Source: Saprospiraceae bacterium (GTDB taxonomy: Bacteria; Bacteroidota; Bacteroidia; Chitinophagales; Saprospiraceae). From it: a DNA stretch of 64,000 nucleotides. The translations under genes and the position numbers were made by a program. How positions within the stretch are numbered: position 1 is the stretch's first letter; every line of letters begins with the position of its first letter. The notes beneath the pieces are model-generated. The model saw only the letters and a program-made list of their open reading frames with translations. It did no database searches and was not told the origin of the DNA. This document shows, in pieces, positions 1-9,092 of the stretch. The stretch lies in NCBI GenBank assembly GCA_026129545.1, contig JAHCHX010000001.1:805501-869500 (forward strand), written 5' to 3'.

Positions 1-2
1 CC

Positions 3-368
3 GTGCACATACTCACCGCCCGACACGAGCTGCACCCCCACCCGCTGAGCGCCGAGGAAATGAGCGAGCTCAGCCGAAAACGCGCTGCTCGCACCCAAAA
101 CCTGCCCACCGTGGCCCCCGTGCCATATTCAGCCCCGGTGGTGGTGATACCGCCCCAAGTGGAGCCAACCGGTGGATTTGGCTGGAGCGATGCCGCCACT
201 CTATCCATTGCAGGGGCGGCTGCATTCTTCATCGTGCGCATGATATTGCGCTGGGTCAACAACAACGAGAAACTCGTCCGATATGCACTTCGTCATTTGC
301 TACGACATCGAAAACGACCGCCTCCGCGCTCGAACCGCAAAAATCCTCGAAAGACACGGCTGCCATAG
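3..368 (+). CDS. Possible small membrane protein, 5' end outside the window
   Basis: An open frame enters from the left edge and ends at 368. It has a proline-rich middle and one hydrophobic stretch (around residues 66-82, containing IAGAAAFFIV) followed by basic residues, as expected of a single-pass membrane protein. I do not recognise a family. The last 86 bases overlap the start of cas2 in another frame, which is long for a real overlap, so the real gene could end earlier or the frame could be spurious. No cas1 features are visible in it, so cas1, if present, lies further left. Confidence 0.25.
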   Translation: MHILTARHELHPHPLSAEEMSELSRKRAARTQNLPTVAPVPYSAPVVVIPPQVEPTGGFGWSDAATLSIAGAAAFFIVRMILRWVNNNEKLVRYALRHLLRHRKRPPPRSNRKNPRKTRLP

Positions 369-588
369 GGTGCAGCGCTCGGTGTTTGTGGCACCTTATT
401 TGGAGCGCAAGCACCTTGTGCGCCTGCGCGGTGCCTTGAAGCAATGTTATGCCCGACAACCCCTGTCGCCCGACGACAGCCTGCTCTTGGTGCCACTGCG
501 CGAGGAATATGTGGCCGACATAGAGGTGCTGGGGGTTAACAATATAATTACGGCCCTGGCTGAAAAGCCTTTGAAAATAATGCTGTGA
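283..588 (+). CDS. cas2: CRISPR-associated endoribonuclease Cas2
   Basis: The 101-residue product has the normal Cas2 length and opening: a first beta strand with YDIEND (residues 8-13), then RTAKILERHG and RVQRSVFVA, the pattern of the ferredoxin-like Cas2 fold. Cas2 dimers bridge Cas1 dimers in the spacer-integration complex. The gene ends 61 bases before the first CRISPR repeat and points into the array, so it sits at the likely leader end. Its partner cas1 is not in the window and is presumably to the left. The start is the first ATG that gives the full first strand. Confidence 0.93.
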   Translation: MHFVICYDIENDRLRARTAKILERHGCHRVQRSVFVAPYLERKHLVRLRGALKQCYARQPLSPDDSLLLVPLREEYVADIEVLGVNNIITALAEKPLKIML

Positions 589-649
589 AACACTTGGCGA
601 AGCGGGAAGGAGTTGACTACCTTCGCAGTACGCATAAGCCGTATTACGG
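589..649 (+). promoter_or_regulatory. Probable short CRISPR leader
   Basis: These 61 bases separate the cas2 stop from the first repeat. They contain a perfect 11-base odd palindrome (CCGTATTACGG) directly against the first repeat. No clear TAnnTTTG promoter is visible, so array transcription may start inside or upstream of cas2. The leader assignment rests on the repeat orientation argument given for the array. Confidence 0.4.
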
Positions 650-3600
650 CTCTAAAAGCATATTCGAGCAAGGAAGAATTGCGACTTTCGGCGGAGAATT
701 TTTTGAGGTTTTTGATGATGCCTCTAAAAGCATATTCGAGCAAGGAAGAATTGCGACGATTTGATAATCTGTTTGAACAAAATGAGAACCTTCACTCTAA
801 AAGCATATTCGAGCAAGGAAGAATTGCGACTCAGGAAACGTCTATCCTGTAGAAAATGCAATTACTCTAAAAGCATATTCGAGCAAGGAAGAATTGCGAC
901 ATTATTAACTGAATATGTGTAGGTTATCTGACATTCTCTAAAAGCATATTCGAGCAAGGAAGAATTGCGACAAAATTCTCATAATAATTATGAAAATTAA
1001 AGTGGTCTCTAAAAGCATATTCGAGCAAGGAAGAATTGCGACCCTTCCGAAAGGAAAATTGAGGGGAAACCCTGTGTAACTCTAAAAGCATATTCGAGCA
1101 AGGAAGAATTGCGACCCCTGTAATTCAGGTCGGAGAAGTCAAAAGAGGCTCCTCTAAAAGCATATTCGAGCAAGGAAGAATTGCGACAGTCAGGGTCAAT
1201 TTGGCCAGATAATCTGGTCGACTCTAAAAGCATATTCGAGCAAGGAAGAATTGCGACAATGGTATAATTTCCGGCCTTATTCGTCGGCAGGTCCTCTAAA
1301 AGCATATTCGAGCAAGGAAGAATTGCGACTGTAGGGAATAATCGTGACCCCTGTTTCATTTTTCCTCTAAAAGCATATTCGAGCAAGGAAGAATTGCGAC
1401 TCCGCGCCCGGAAACTGGCTGCTAACCGCGCCTGTCTCTAAAAGCATATTCGAGCAAGGAAGAATTGCGACCCCAAGACTTTTGCCAGCGACCTTTTGCC
1501 CAGCTATCTCTAAAAGCATATTCGAGCAAGGAAGAATTGCGACTCTTTTCTGAAAAAATGTGGTTTTAGATTCATCATCTCTCTAAAAGCATATTCGAGC
1601 AAGGAAGAATTGCGACAGTTGGCTATTAGCTCTTCGTAGAAGAAGAAACTCTCTAAAAGCATATTCGAGCAAGGAAGAATTGCGACTGTATTCGTGCCGT
1701 TCGTGAGTTTCCCCCAGATTACTCTAAAAGCATATTCGAGCAAGGAAGAATTGCGACAATAAAGACCTGTGACCAATAGTAAATTTCTGCCTCTCTAAAA
1801 GCATATTCGAGCAAGGAAGAATTGCGACTTCTCCGCTGTCACTAATACTAGTTTCTAGTACGTCTCTAAAAGCATATTCGAGCAAGGAAGAATTGCGACC
1901 CTACTTCTAGATTCGCGGCAGTCTGCTTAGGATTTCTCTAAAAGCATATTCGAGCAAGGAAGAATTGCGACTCGAAAGCAACTAACGGAGGGGCTCAACG
2001 GGCTACTCTCTAAAAGCATATTCGAGCAAGGAAGAATTGCGACTTCTTGGTTCATTGTTGGCATAACTGTGGGTTGCTCTAAAAGCATATTCGAGCAAGG
2101 AAGAATTGCGACTGCTCATTAGGATTTTAGTGAGAGATTCTAACATCTTCTCTAAAAGCATATTCGAGCAAGGAAGAATTGCGACTGGAAAAATTTTACA
2201 TGCCTCAACTTGATGAATGCTCTAAAAGCATATTCGAGCAAGGAAGAATTGCGACGCTACCGAGGCTGAATAGAACAGCAAACCAACCATCCTCTAAAAG
2301 CATATTCGAGCAAGGAAGAATTGCGACTATGGTAACATGTGTAGACGCAAATTAGCATTGACTCTAAAAGCATATTCGAGCAAGGAAGAATTGCGACGAT
2401 CTCCAATGATCTCACATACAGTATTAGATGGATCTCTAAAAGCATATTCGAGCAAGGAAGAATTGCGACTTTTAAGTGCAATCCCACTGGGAAAGTAGTT
2501 GCCCCTCTAAAAGCATATTCGAGCAAGGAAGAATTGCGACTCTTTTACGAAGATAGAGCACTTTTTAAAGATTACTCTAAAAGCATATTCGAGCAAGGAA
2601 GAATTGCGACCTCCAACGAGGAAAGATACAAAATGCTCTTATAGTACTCTAAAAGCATATTCGAGCAAGGAAGAATTGCGACGTTTTAAGTGCAATCCCA
2701 CCGAAGAGAACGTGGTTCTCTAAAAGCATATTCGAGCAAGGAAGAATTGCGACTTCTTTCAGGAACGCTACTAACTCTTCAAAGTAGAGCTCTAAAAGCA
2801 TATTCGAGCAAGGAAGAATTGCGACTGCCGCGATGTACACTCAGGGATGATACTCGGCTGCTCTAAAAGCATATTCGAGCAAGGAAGAATTGCGACGTGT
2901 TCATTGATTAAGGAGCCCCCACTCCTTAATCTCTCTAAAAGCATATTCGAGCAAGGAAGAATTGCGACCTATGGCAGAGGAGAGAACGGCACTGTAATCG
3001 TCATCCTCTAAAAGCATATTCGAGCAAGGAAGAATTGCGACTCCCCGCGGCCATTAAAGAGGCCGCGAAAGCCAATGGCTCTAAAAGCATATTCGAGCAA
3101 GGAAGAATTGCGACTGTTCATTTATCAAGGAGCTCCAACCCCTTGACTTCTCTAAAAGCATATTCGAGCAAGGAAGAATTGCGACCACTAAACTTGTATT
3201 GTGCTGCTGCGTCGTACTCACTCTAAAAGCATATTCGAGCAAGGAAGAATTGCGACCTTTGACATCTCTTTCACCAATGCTAAATTTAGATACTCTAAAA
3301 GCATATTCGAGCAAGGAAGAATTGCGACAGTTCTTAGGTAATAACTCTAAGTACTTCTTATCTCTCTAAAAGCATATTCGAGCAAGGAAGAATTGCGACG
3401 GGCCAAATTTGTATTCGTGCCGCTCGTAGTTTTCCTCTAAAAGCATATTCGAGCAAGGAAGAATTGCGACTTTAAAGCTCTTTCTGTGCTAGTATTATTT
3501 GGTATCCTCTAAAAGCATATTCGAGCAAGGAAGAATTGCGACGGTTTTCTGACCAAAGGTTGGCAATGTATCACCCATCTCTAAAAGCATATTCGAGCAA

Positions 3601-4400
3601 GGAAGAATTGCGACATGACGGAATACAGTAAAGTCCGAACATAGATAGCTCTAAAAGCATATTCGAGCAAGGAAGAATTGCGACTCCATCAATATCTACA
3701 ATGATACAATTTTTTTTGTCCTCTAAAAGCATATTCGAGCAAGGAAGAATTGCGACCTTTGCTTATCTTTTTCATACTCTTTTATATTTTTTCTCTAAAA
3801 GCATATTCGAGCAAGGAAGAATTGCGACCCTTGAGAGAAAGAACCGTTATTTTTATATTTCAAGCCTCTAAAAGCATATTCGAGCAAGGAAGAATTGCGA
3901 CGTTGGATTTGGTAATTCTGACGAAAATTCTTTTGAACTCTAAAAGCATATTCGAGCAAGGAAGAATTGCGACCCTTTACTATTTCGGCGATGTCATATT
4001 CAATTTGTTCTCTAAAAGCATATTCGAGCAAGGAAGAATTGCGACTGCCTTTGTCCTTGATGAGCGGTGATTTCTGAATGACTCTAAAAGCATATTCGAG
4101 CAAGGAAGAATTGCGACGGTTGAAGAAAGAATACATCTTGGACGTGGATGACTCTAAAAGCATATTCGAGCAAGGAAGAATTGCGACCTACCATCTGCTT
4201 GATGGTAGCGAGCATGTTCTCAGTCTCTAAAAGCATATTCGAGCAAGGAAGAATTGCGACGTGACTACATTTGTGCATATGATTATCCGTCACCTCTAAA
4301 AGCATATTCGAGCAAGGAAGAATTGCGACGTTTTCCCCAATTTTCCAAAGAAGATTGCCGCTGTCTCTAAAAGCATATTCGAGCAAGGAAGAATTGCGAC
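650..4400 (+). CRISPR. CRISPR array, 53 repeats and 52 spacers, type III-B associated
   Basis: A 36-bp repeat recurs 53 times, starting at 650, 722, 795, 865 and so on, with the last at 4365-4400. I saw no repeat variants. Spacers are 33-37 bases. The repeat begins CTCTAAAAGC and ends AATTGCGAC on the plus strand. Its last eight bases, ATTGCGAC, match the usual type III crRNA 5' handle pattern (compare ATTGAAAC; the Thermus Cmr handle is, from memory, identical), so the array is probably transcribed rightward, in the same direction as cas2 and cas6. A short GCAA...TTGC inverted repeat near the 3' end could be the Cas6 recognition hairpin. The lack of repeat decay at either end suggests an array maintained until recently. 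Confidence 0.98.
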
Positions 4401-4722
4401 GACCCTTATGAAATCCTCCCCACCCCACACACTCACCCGTCGCGCCACTCACCCAATACCCCACAGCAAGGAAGTGCTTTCCGCCGCGACGACTGCCTCC
4501 CCTTCCACGCCCCCCCCCAGCCAGCGAACACTCAAGCCCCATTTTTGCCACCTACCTGACATCCGGTACTTTTTTTCGACAAATGGCTTGCGCTTTTTCG
4601 CACAAAACACCTTACTTGCAGCGCGTTTGAAAACCGAGCCGCCCCTCCCGACCATACCCGCTCCCAGCGACCAACGCACCATCGAAACTGTTTTTGCAAA
4701 CAATCCAATCCACGCACGCCAG
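4401..4722. other. Gap between CRISPR array and cas6
   Basis: The cas6 reading frame is open back to about 4408, but the translated stretch before 4723 is low-complexity proline, threonine and serine sequence with no Cas6 character. I therefore treat it as noncoding. It is GC-rich, C-rich on the plus strand, and shows no clear promoter. It could carry the cas6 promoter or the distal end of the array. Confidence 0.5.
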
Positions 4723-5415
4723 ATGAGGAAACTTCGCATCTTATCCGTTTCCTTCGACACGCACCTCCAACCTTGGGAACTCCCGCACTTCCGCGGCGCG
4801 GTCGCTCGAAAAGTAGGCCTCGAACACGACTGGTTTCACAACCACAACAACGACACAGGCTCCTACCACCAGCGTTATCCCCTCATTCAGTACAAGTTGG
4901 ACACCCACAAAGGGCAAATCCGCCCCATGCTACTCTGTCTCGAACAAGGCATCGAGGAGGCACACCACTTCTTCAGTCAACCCGACTGGAGCCTGCGCGT
5001 CGGCGAGCAGCGACACGACATGCGCATCGCCCAACTCAACGTGAACCAATACACCCTCCACGTGCAAGAGCCCCCCTCACGCTACCGCCTCCACAAATGG
5101 AGGGCCTTCAACCCCGAAAACTACGAGCACTACCGCACCCTCACGGGCATCGCCGAGCAGTTCGCCTTCCTCGAGCGCCTGCTGGCCACCCACATTATCG
5201 CCTTCGCCGCAGGCGTGGGCTGGGAGGCCGCGCCGCGCTTCGAGGTGAAAATCACCGACTTGCTCAAAAAAGAATGGATAGAGCACAAAGGCATCAAAAT
5301 GCTGGCCTTCACCCTCGAGTTCGAGGCCAACATATCGCTGCCCGAATACATCGGGCTGGGCAAAGGCGCGGCGCTAGGCTTCGGAGTGGTGCGGCCGCAA
5401 AAAAATAGACATTGA
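4723..5415 (+). CDS. cas6: CRISPR pre-crRNA endoribonuclease Cas6
   Basis: The 230-residue product, counted from the ATG at 4723 (MRKLRILSVSFD), has a RAMP-type first strand and ends with the glycine-rich loop GLGKGAALGFGVV (about residues 212-224), the hallmark of Cas6 C-terminal domains. The FRGAVARKVG segment early on is typical of the Bacteroidota Cas6 group. Cas6 cuts the repeat hairpins of the precursor transcript to release crRNAs with an 8-nt 5' handle. The gene lies 322 bases after the array on the same strand. A longer frame exists upstream, but the extra residues look non-homologous. Confidence 0.85.
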   Translation: MRKLRILSVSFDTHLQPWELPHFRGAVARKVGLEHDWFHNHNNDTGSYHQRYPLIQYKLDTHKGQIRPMLLCLEQGIEEAHHFFSQPDWSLRVGEQRHDMRIAQLNVNQYTLHVQEPPSRYRLHKWRAFNPENYEHYRTLTGIAEQFAFLERLLATHIIAFAAGVGWEAAPRFEVKITDLLKKEWIEHKGIKMLAFTLEFEANISLPEYIGLGKGAALGFGVVRPQKNRH

Positions 5416-5440
5416 ACATTTCAAAAAATTCTAAATCCCT

Positions 5441-5472
5441 AATCGTAAATCGTAAATCGTAAATCGTAAATT
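5441..5472. repeat. Short heptamer repeat (about 4 copies)
   Basis: The heptamer AATCGTA is repeated about four times. This is the reverse complement of the GATTTAC unit that makes up the long array at 16953-17166. It is followed by related CTAAATCC words. The same simple repeat family therefore occurs in inverted orientation on both sides of the cmr operon. Confidence 0.7.
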
Positions 5473-5518
5473 CTAAATCCCCAATTCTAAATCCTAAATT
5501 TTCAACCAACACCATAAC

Positions 5519-6055
5519 ATGAAAATCTACCAACTCAAAATCACGCTCAAGCACATCAAGCCGCCCATCTGGCGCTGCGTCGAGGTGCCTGCCGACATCG
5601 GCCTGAAAGACCTTTGCGACACGCTCATTGATGTGATGGGCTGGGACGGCTACCACCTGATGAGTCTCAATATCGGCGGAGAGGAGTTTTTCGGCGACAA
5701 AGAAAGCGCCGATGAAATGGGTGGCCGCGTGATGGGCAAAACCAAACTCAACAAACTCATCACCGCGCCCAAGCAAAAATTCCTGCTCGAATACGACTTC
5801 GGCGACGGCTGGGAACACGATATCGTTTTGGAAAAAATACTCGACCCCGAACCCGGTGCCTCCTATCCGCGCTGCACCGCCGGCAAACGCGCCTGTCCGC
5901 CCGAGGACTGCGGCGGGCCGTGGGGATACGAGCACCTTTTGGCCGTGCTGAACAACCCCAAAAACCCGGAACATGAGAGCATGCTGGAATGGGTCGGAGG
6001 GGAGTTTGATGTGGAGGGGTTTAGCGTGGAGGAGGTGAATGGGAGGTTGGGGTGA
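5519..6055 (+). CDS. Plasmid pRiA4b ORF-3-like protein
   Basis: The 178-residue product opens with YQLKITLKHIKPPIWR and contains FGDGWEHDIVLE (around residues 96-107), PRCTAGKRACPPEDCGG and the W/GGEFD ending. This is the recognisable signature of the pRiA4b ORF-3 family (PF07929), often annotated as an IS1096 passenger protein. Its biochemical role is not established. It is complete and in the same orientation as cas6, but separated by 103 bases of simple repeats, so it is probably a neighbour in the accessory region rather than a CRISPR component. Confidence 0.85.
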   Translation: MKIYQLKITLKHIKPPIWRCVEVPADIGLKDLCDTLIDVMGWDGYHLMSLNIGGEEFFGDKESADEMGGRVMGKTKLNKLITAPKQKFLLEYDFGDGWEHDIVLEKILDPEPGASYPRCTAGKRACPPEDCGGPWGYEHLLAVLNNPKNPEHESMLEWVGGEFDVEGFSVEEVNGRLG

Positions 6056-6060
6056 CGAAA

Positions 6061-6173
6061 ATTGTACATTGGTCATTGAACATTGTACATTGAACATTAA
6101 TGACTTGGAAATTTTTAAATTTTTGAAATGTACAATGTGCAATGGCCAATTTTCAATGTACAATTGACGCCAG
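6061..6173. repeat. Imperfect inverted repeat of TTGTACATTG words
   Basis: The left arm has three TTG(T)ACATTG-like words and the right arm, 6128-6173, carries their reverse complements (AATGTACAAT at both its ends). The arms enclose an AT-rich centre and could form a long imperfect hairpin. Such an element between genes looks like a repetitive extragenic or small non-autonomous element, but no target duplication was seen. Confidence 0.55.
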
Positions 6174-6181
6174 ATCTAAAT

Positions 6182-6334
6182 ATGGAACACGCTGAACGAA
6201 AATACGATCTCGAAGACCGACTCGTGGAGTTCGCGGGGATGGTGATTGAGGTGGTGGAAAAACTGCCGAAGTCACTTGCAGCCAAACACCTCGGCCATTC
6301 CTTAACAACAGAACACTCAAAAAGAATGGGTTGA
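6182..6334 (+). pseudogene. Truncated four-helix bundle protein (23S rRNA IVS family)
   Basis: From the ATG at 6182 the sequence reads RKYDLEDRLVEFAG and then VVEKLPKSLAAKHLGHSL, which is the conserved first helix and turn of the four-helix bundle family (PF05635). These proteins are normally about 115-130 residues long. Here homology stops after about 40 residues and the frame ends at residue 50, so this is a 5' fragment. It sits between the inverted repeat at 6061-6173 and the membrane protein gene, and marks a rearrangement junction. Confidence 0.65.
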
Positions 6335-6350
6335 ACAAAAACAAAATCGA

Positions 6351-7178
6351 ATGACCTATCAAGTTCACATCAAGCCAATTTACTGGTTTCTTCTTGCAAT
6401 TCTTCTTGTTCTAGGAGTTTGGAGTTATTCCGTTTGGGCAAGCTATGGGTACCTGCCCAGCACAGTCGCGAAACTGAAAAACGAGGTCGAATTGCTAAAA
6501 GCACCAGCGGACTCCGCCAAGTCAAGTACTACGCTTGATATGCAGAAATTGGAACTCAAAATTGACCGGGTAGAAACAAGCATCCGCAACGATTTTGTCC
6601 TCATCCAAAAACTCGGCATCCCGCTGACGGTGATCGCCTTCGTCCTGATGTTTTGGTCGGTCTATAAATCTGCGCTTGGCTTTGCGCTGGAAAGAGCAAA
6701 AGAAACGGTTGACCGCTACTATCTGCCGGACGAAGAAAGGTTCAAGCGCGAGAAAAAACTGCTCGTGCTGACAAAAGAAGGTAGCGATTCCGGATTTATC
6801 CGACAGATGTTGAAAGACACGGGGTTTCTGGCCGCAGCAACTATCCCTGATAATGTGAAAAGACTTGACGAAGACACGCTATATAACCTTTTGGATGGGG
6901 GAAATTATGACCTGATTTTTTTCAATAATGAGGTTGCATCCGATGCGCCAAAAGAGACTCCAAATCCTTTTTCTGATGATGAATTGCTATTATGCTTGGA
7001 CAGAACATCATCAGGCACGATGATTTTTCATTTCGGAAGGCCTAATCTTTCACAAACACCAATGGCGAATAGACGGGTTGCCTCTGCTGGCTTCAAATCC
7101 CAAATCTACGGTAACCTCATCAATGCCCTGAAATACCAACAATATCTGCGCAAACCATCCACCACAAAACAGGCATAA
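6351..7178 (+). CDS. Predicted type III CRISPR-associated membrane effector (2 TM + Rossmann-like domain)
   Basis: The 275-residue product has a first membrane segment at about 11-30 (WFLLAILLVLGVW), a 37-80 coiled-coil-like region, a second membrane segment at about 87-105 and a soluble C-terminal domain at 135-268. That domain alternates predicted strands and helices: KKLLVLT, a helix with FIRQMLKD, NYDLIFFN, then TMIFHFGR and a final helix GNLINALKYQQ. This is the layout of a Rossmann-like ligand-binding fold. The stop codon overlaps the cmr1 start by one base, so it is the first gene of the cmr operon. By analogy with known membrane effectors (Cam1, Csx23) I infer a cyclic-oligoadenylate-triggered membrane protein. 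I see no clear CARF or SAVED signature. A homologous stand-alone domain is encoded at 14377-14778. Confidence 0.6.
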   Translation: MTYQVHIKPIYWFLLAILLVLGVWSYSVWASYGYLPSTVAKLKNEVELLKAPADSAKSSTTLDMQKLELKIDRVETSIRNDFVLIQKLGIPLTVIAFVLMFWSVYKSALGFALERAKETVDRYYLPDEERFKREKKLLVLTKEGSDSGFIRQMLKDTGFLAAATIPDNVKRLDEDTLYNLLDGGNYDLIFFNNEVASDAPKETPNPFSDDELLLCLDRTSSGTMIFHFGRPNLSQTPMANRRVASAGFKSQIYGNLINALKYQQYLRKPSTTKQA

Positions 7179-8048
7179 TGCCCTCACTCATTTGGAATAT
7201 GGAGACTATTACGTTTAACTGCCGCTTTATCACCCCCGCCTTCCTCGGTGGCGCCGACCCTAAAGGCACGCCGGAACTTCGTGCGCCTTCGATTAAGGGA
7301 GCGTTGCGGTTTTGGTGGCGGGCGATGAATGGTTATTTAGTCAAGAAAGAAAATGGTAACCCAACTTATCAATATTTGCTGAAAGAAGATGAAGATATCT
7401 TTGGAGGAATTTATCAAGTAATGCAAAAGAGCCCAATTATTGTCAGGGTCGTAGAAAAAAATATGCGCTATACAAAAGGAGGAGATATTTTCCGAGGCGG
7501 CCAAATAGAAGGGATTGAATACCTATTCTATTCGTTGAAGCACCATAAAAGGGATGACTTGGGGTTCGATACAGAAAGTAAATTTGACATCATTTTTTCG
7601 TGTCGGGAGGAAAACCGGGATATTCTACTAAAAGCCCTTGCATCATTTTGGTTGCTGGTTAACCTTGGCAGTTTAGGTACGCGAGCGAGGCGTTGCGCTG
7701 GCGCATTTTGCATTGATTCTATCGAAGACAAAATGGGGATTTTACAAGATAGAATATCTTTTTTTACAGAGACCGACGAAACAACTATTGATTTTTTGAA
7801 AGCTAACTTCAAGAAAATTTCCGAATTGATTGGCTCGAAAAAACCAGTTTTATTCAAAAAATATAGTTTATTGAATCAGACCTCCCCCGCATATTTAAGC
7901 AATCAAACCTTTTCCACATGGCAAGATGCAGTCAATTCAATCGGAGGAGAGCTCCGGTCCACAAGAAAAGGGAAAACAAGCCGTATAAAATCTGAACGAA
8001 CTTTTACGATAGAAACATTAGATAAGAAAGCGGCCTTTGGTATTCCAG

Positions 8049-8815
8049 GGTAGTGGAAATATTTAACTGACAATGTAATTTTGCGCCATGATAACGGAAG
8101 TTCGTCGTTGCCACCGCTGTGAAAGCAGCAACATCGTCAAAAACGGGAAAAACCGCTCCGGCACCCAAACCTACAAGTGCAAAGATTGTGGTTGCTGCCG
8201 GGTATTGGACAGCAAGCAACCCAGCAGGAACATGGACCCCGAACTGGTGGAGCGTGCCTACCAAGAGCGGCAAAGCCTTCGAGGCACGGGGCGCTTGTTG
8301 AATGTCTCGCATCGGACGGTACTCAATTGGTTAAAAAAAAAAGCCCGGCAACTCCCCCCATTCAAAACCACCATTGAGGAAGGACAAGCCGACGACCAGT
8401 TAGAGGCGGACGAAATGTTCACTTACATCGCCGTGAAAATCAATCAAGTACGGGTCTGGATTGTCCAGTGCTGTAGAACTAGGCAGATACTTTCCTTTTT
8501 CATTGGCGATGGCTCGATGGACTCCTGCAAGCGCCTTTGGCGAAAACTACCCTACGAGTACCAAAAATGCTTGAGTTTCAGCGATTTTTGGACGGCGTAC
8601 CAATGCTTGCCCAACGAAACACACTACATGGTCGGCAAGGAGACCGGTCTGACAAACCATGTTGAAAGGCTGAACAACACCTTGCGCCAGCGTATCAGCC
8701 GATTCGTCCGAAAAACCCTCTCCTTCTCCAAAAAGGAGTATATGCTCAATCTGCACTTCAAACTATTCGCATACCACTACAACTTAAATGTCATCAGTTA
8801 AATATTTCCACTACC
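8049..8815 (+). mobile_element. IS1-family insertion sequence inside cmr1
   Basis: The element is 767 bp, with perfect 22-bp terminal inverted repeats at 8049-8070 and 8794-8815, beginning GGTAGTGG as in IS1 ends. It is flanked by a perfect 9-bp direct repeat, GTATTCCAG, at 8040-8048 and 8816-8824, which matches the 8-9 bp duplication made by IS1 elements. It contains one transposase gene. The intact ends, the intact duplication and the perfectly restorable host frame indicate a recent insertion. Confidence 0.96.
8088..8801 (+). CDS. IS1-family transposase (single-frame)
   Basis: The 237-residue product has an N-terminal zinc-binding pair (CHRCESSNIVKNG, then YKCKDCGCC), a helix-turn-helix region (RGTGRLLNVSHRTVLNWLKKK) and the IS1 catalytic part: QLEADEMFTYI, then SFSDFWTAY, and the ending LTNHVERLNNTLRQRISRF and KTLSFSKKE. 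Classical IS1 makes this protein by a -1 frameshift between insA and insB; here both halves are in one frame. A run of ten A bases at 8333-8342 sits at the junction between the DNA-binding and catalytic parts and could allow slippage to a shorter DNA-binding product. Confidence 0.95.
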   Translation: MITEVRRCHRCESSNIVKNGKNRSGTQTYKCKDCGCCRVLDSKQPSRNMDPELVERAYQERQSLRGTGRLLNVSHRTVLNWLKKKARQLPPFKTTIEEGQADDQLEADEMFTYIAVKINQVRVWIVQCCRTRQILSFFIGDGSMDSCKRLWRKLPYEYQKCLSFSDFWTAYQCLPNETHYMVGKETGLTNHVERLNNTLRQRISRFVRKTLSFSKKEYMLNLHFKLFAYHYNLNVIS

Positions 8816-9092
8816 GTATTCCAGTAGGTGTTTTTAGTGACAATCCAGTAACTTTCAAAGAGAATGAACGGCGCGCAAGTCCGATCTACCTATCTGTGAT
8901 TTTTAATAAAAATAATAGCAAATTCCACTGGGTTGTCACTCACCTGGAAGGTGAGTTTATGCCAGACAATGACACGATTGTCTTTACCAGTAAAAATAGA
9001 AATGTTCGAAATAAAGATCATTCTTGGTCTAAAGAAGATGACAGCCTTATAAAATCTTTCATGCAAAAAATCAAAAGCAAAGCCCAGCAGAT

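Noticed and set aside
650-4400. Array transcription on the minus strand with the leader in 4401-4722
   Set aside because: The larger gap on the right tempted this reading, but the ATTGCGAC handle and the antisense direction of paired spacers favour the plus strand.
1009-4551. Long minus-strand open frames across the CRISPR array
   Set aside because: They arise because the 36-bp repeat is a multiple of three and lacks stops on that strand. The translations consist of repeated NSSLLEYAFR or VAILPCSNMLLE words from the repeat.
5309-6163. 284-residue minus-strand frame opposite the pRiA4b-like gene
   Set aside because: The plus strand has clear family motifs; the minus frame is its shadow in GC-rich DNA.
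6351-7178. CARF-domain Cam1 orthologue
   Set aside because: The architecture is similar, but no CARF motif is visible and there are two membrane helices rather than one, so I call it only effector-like.
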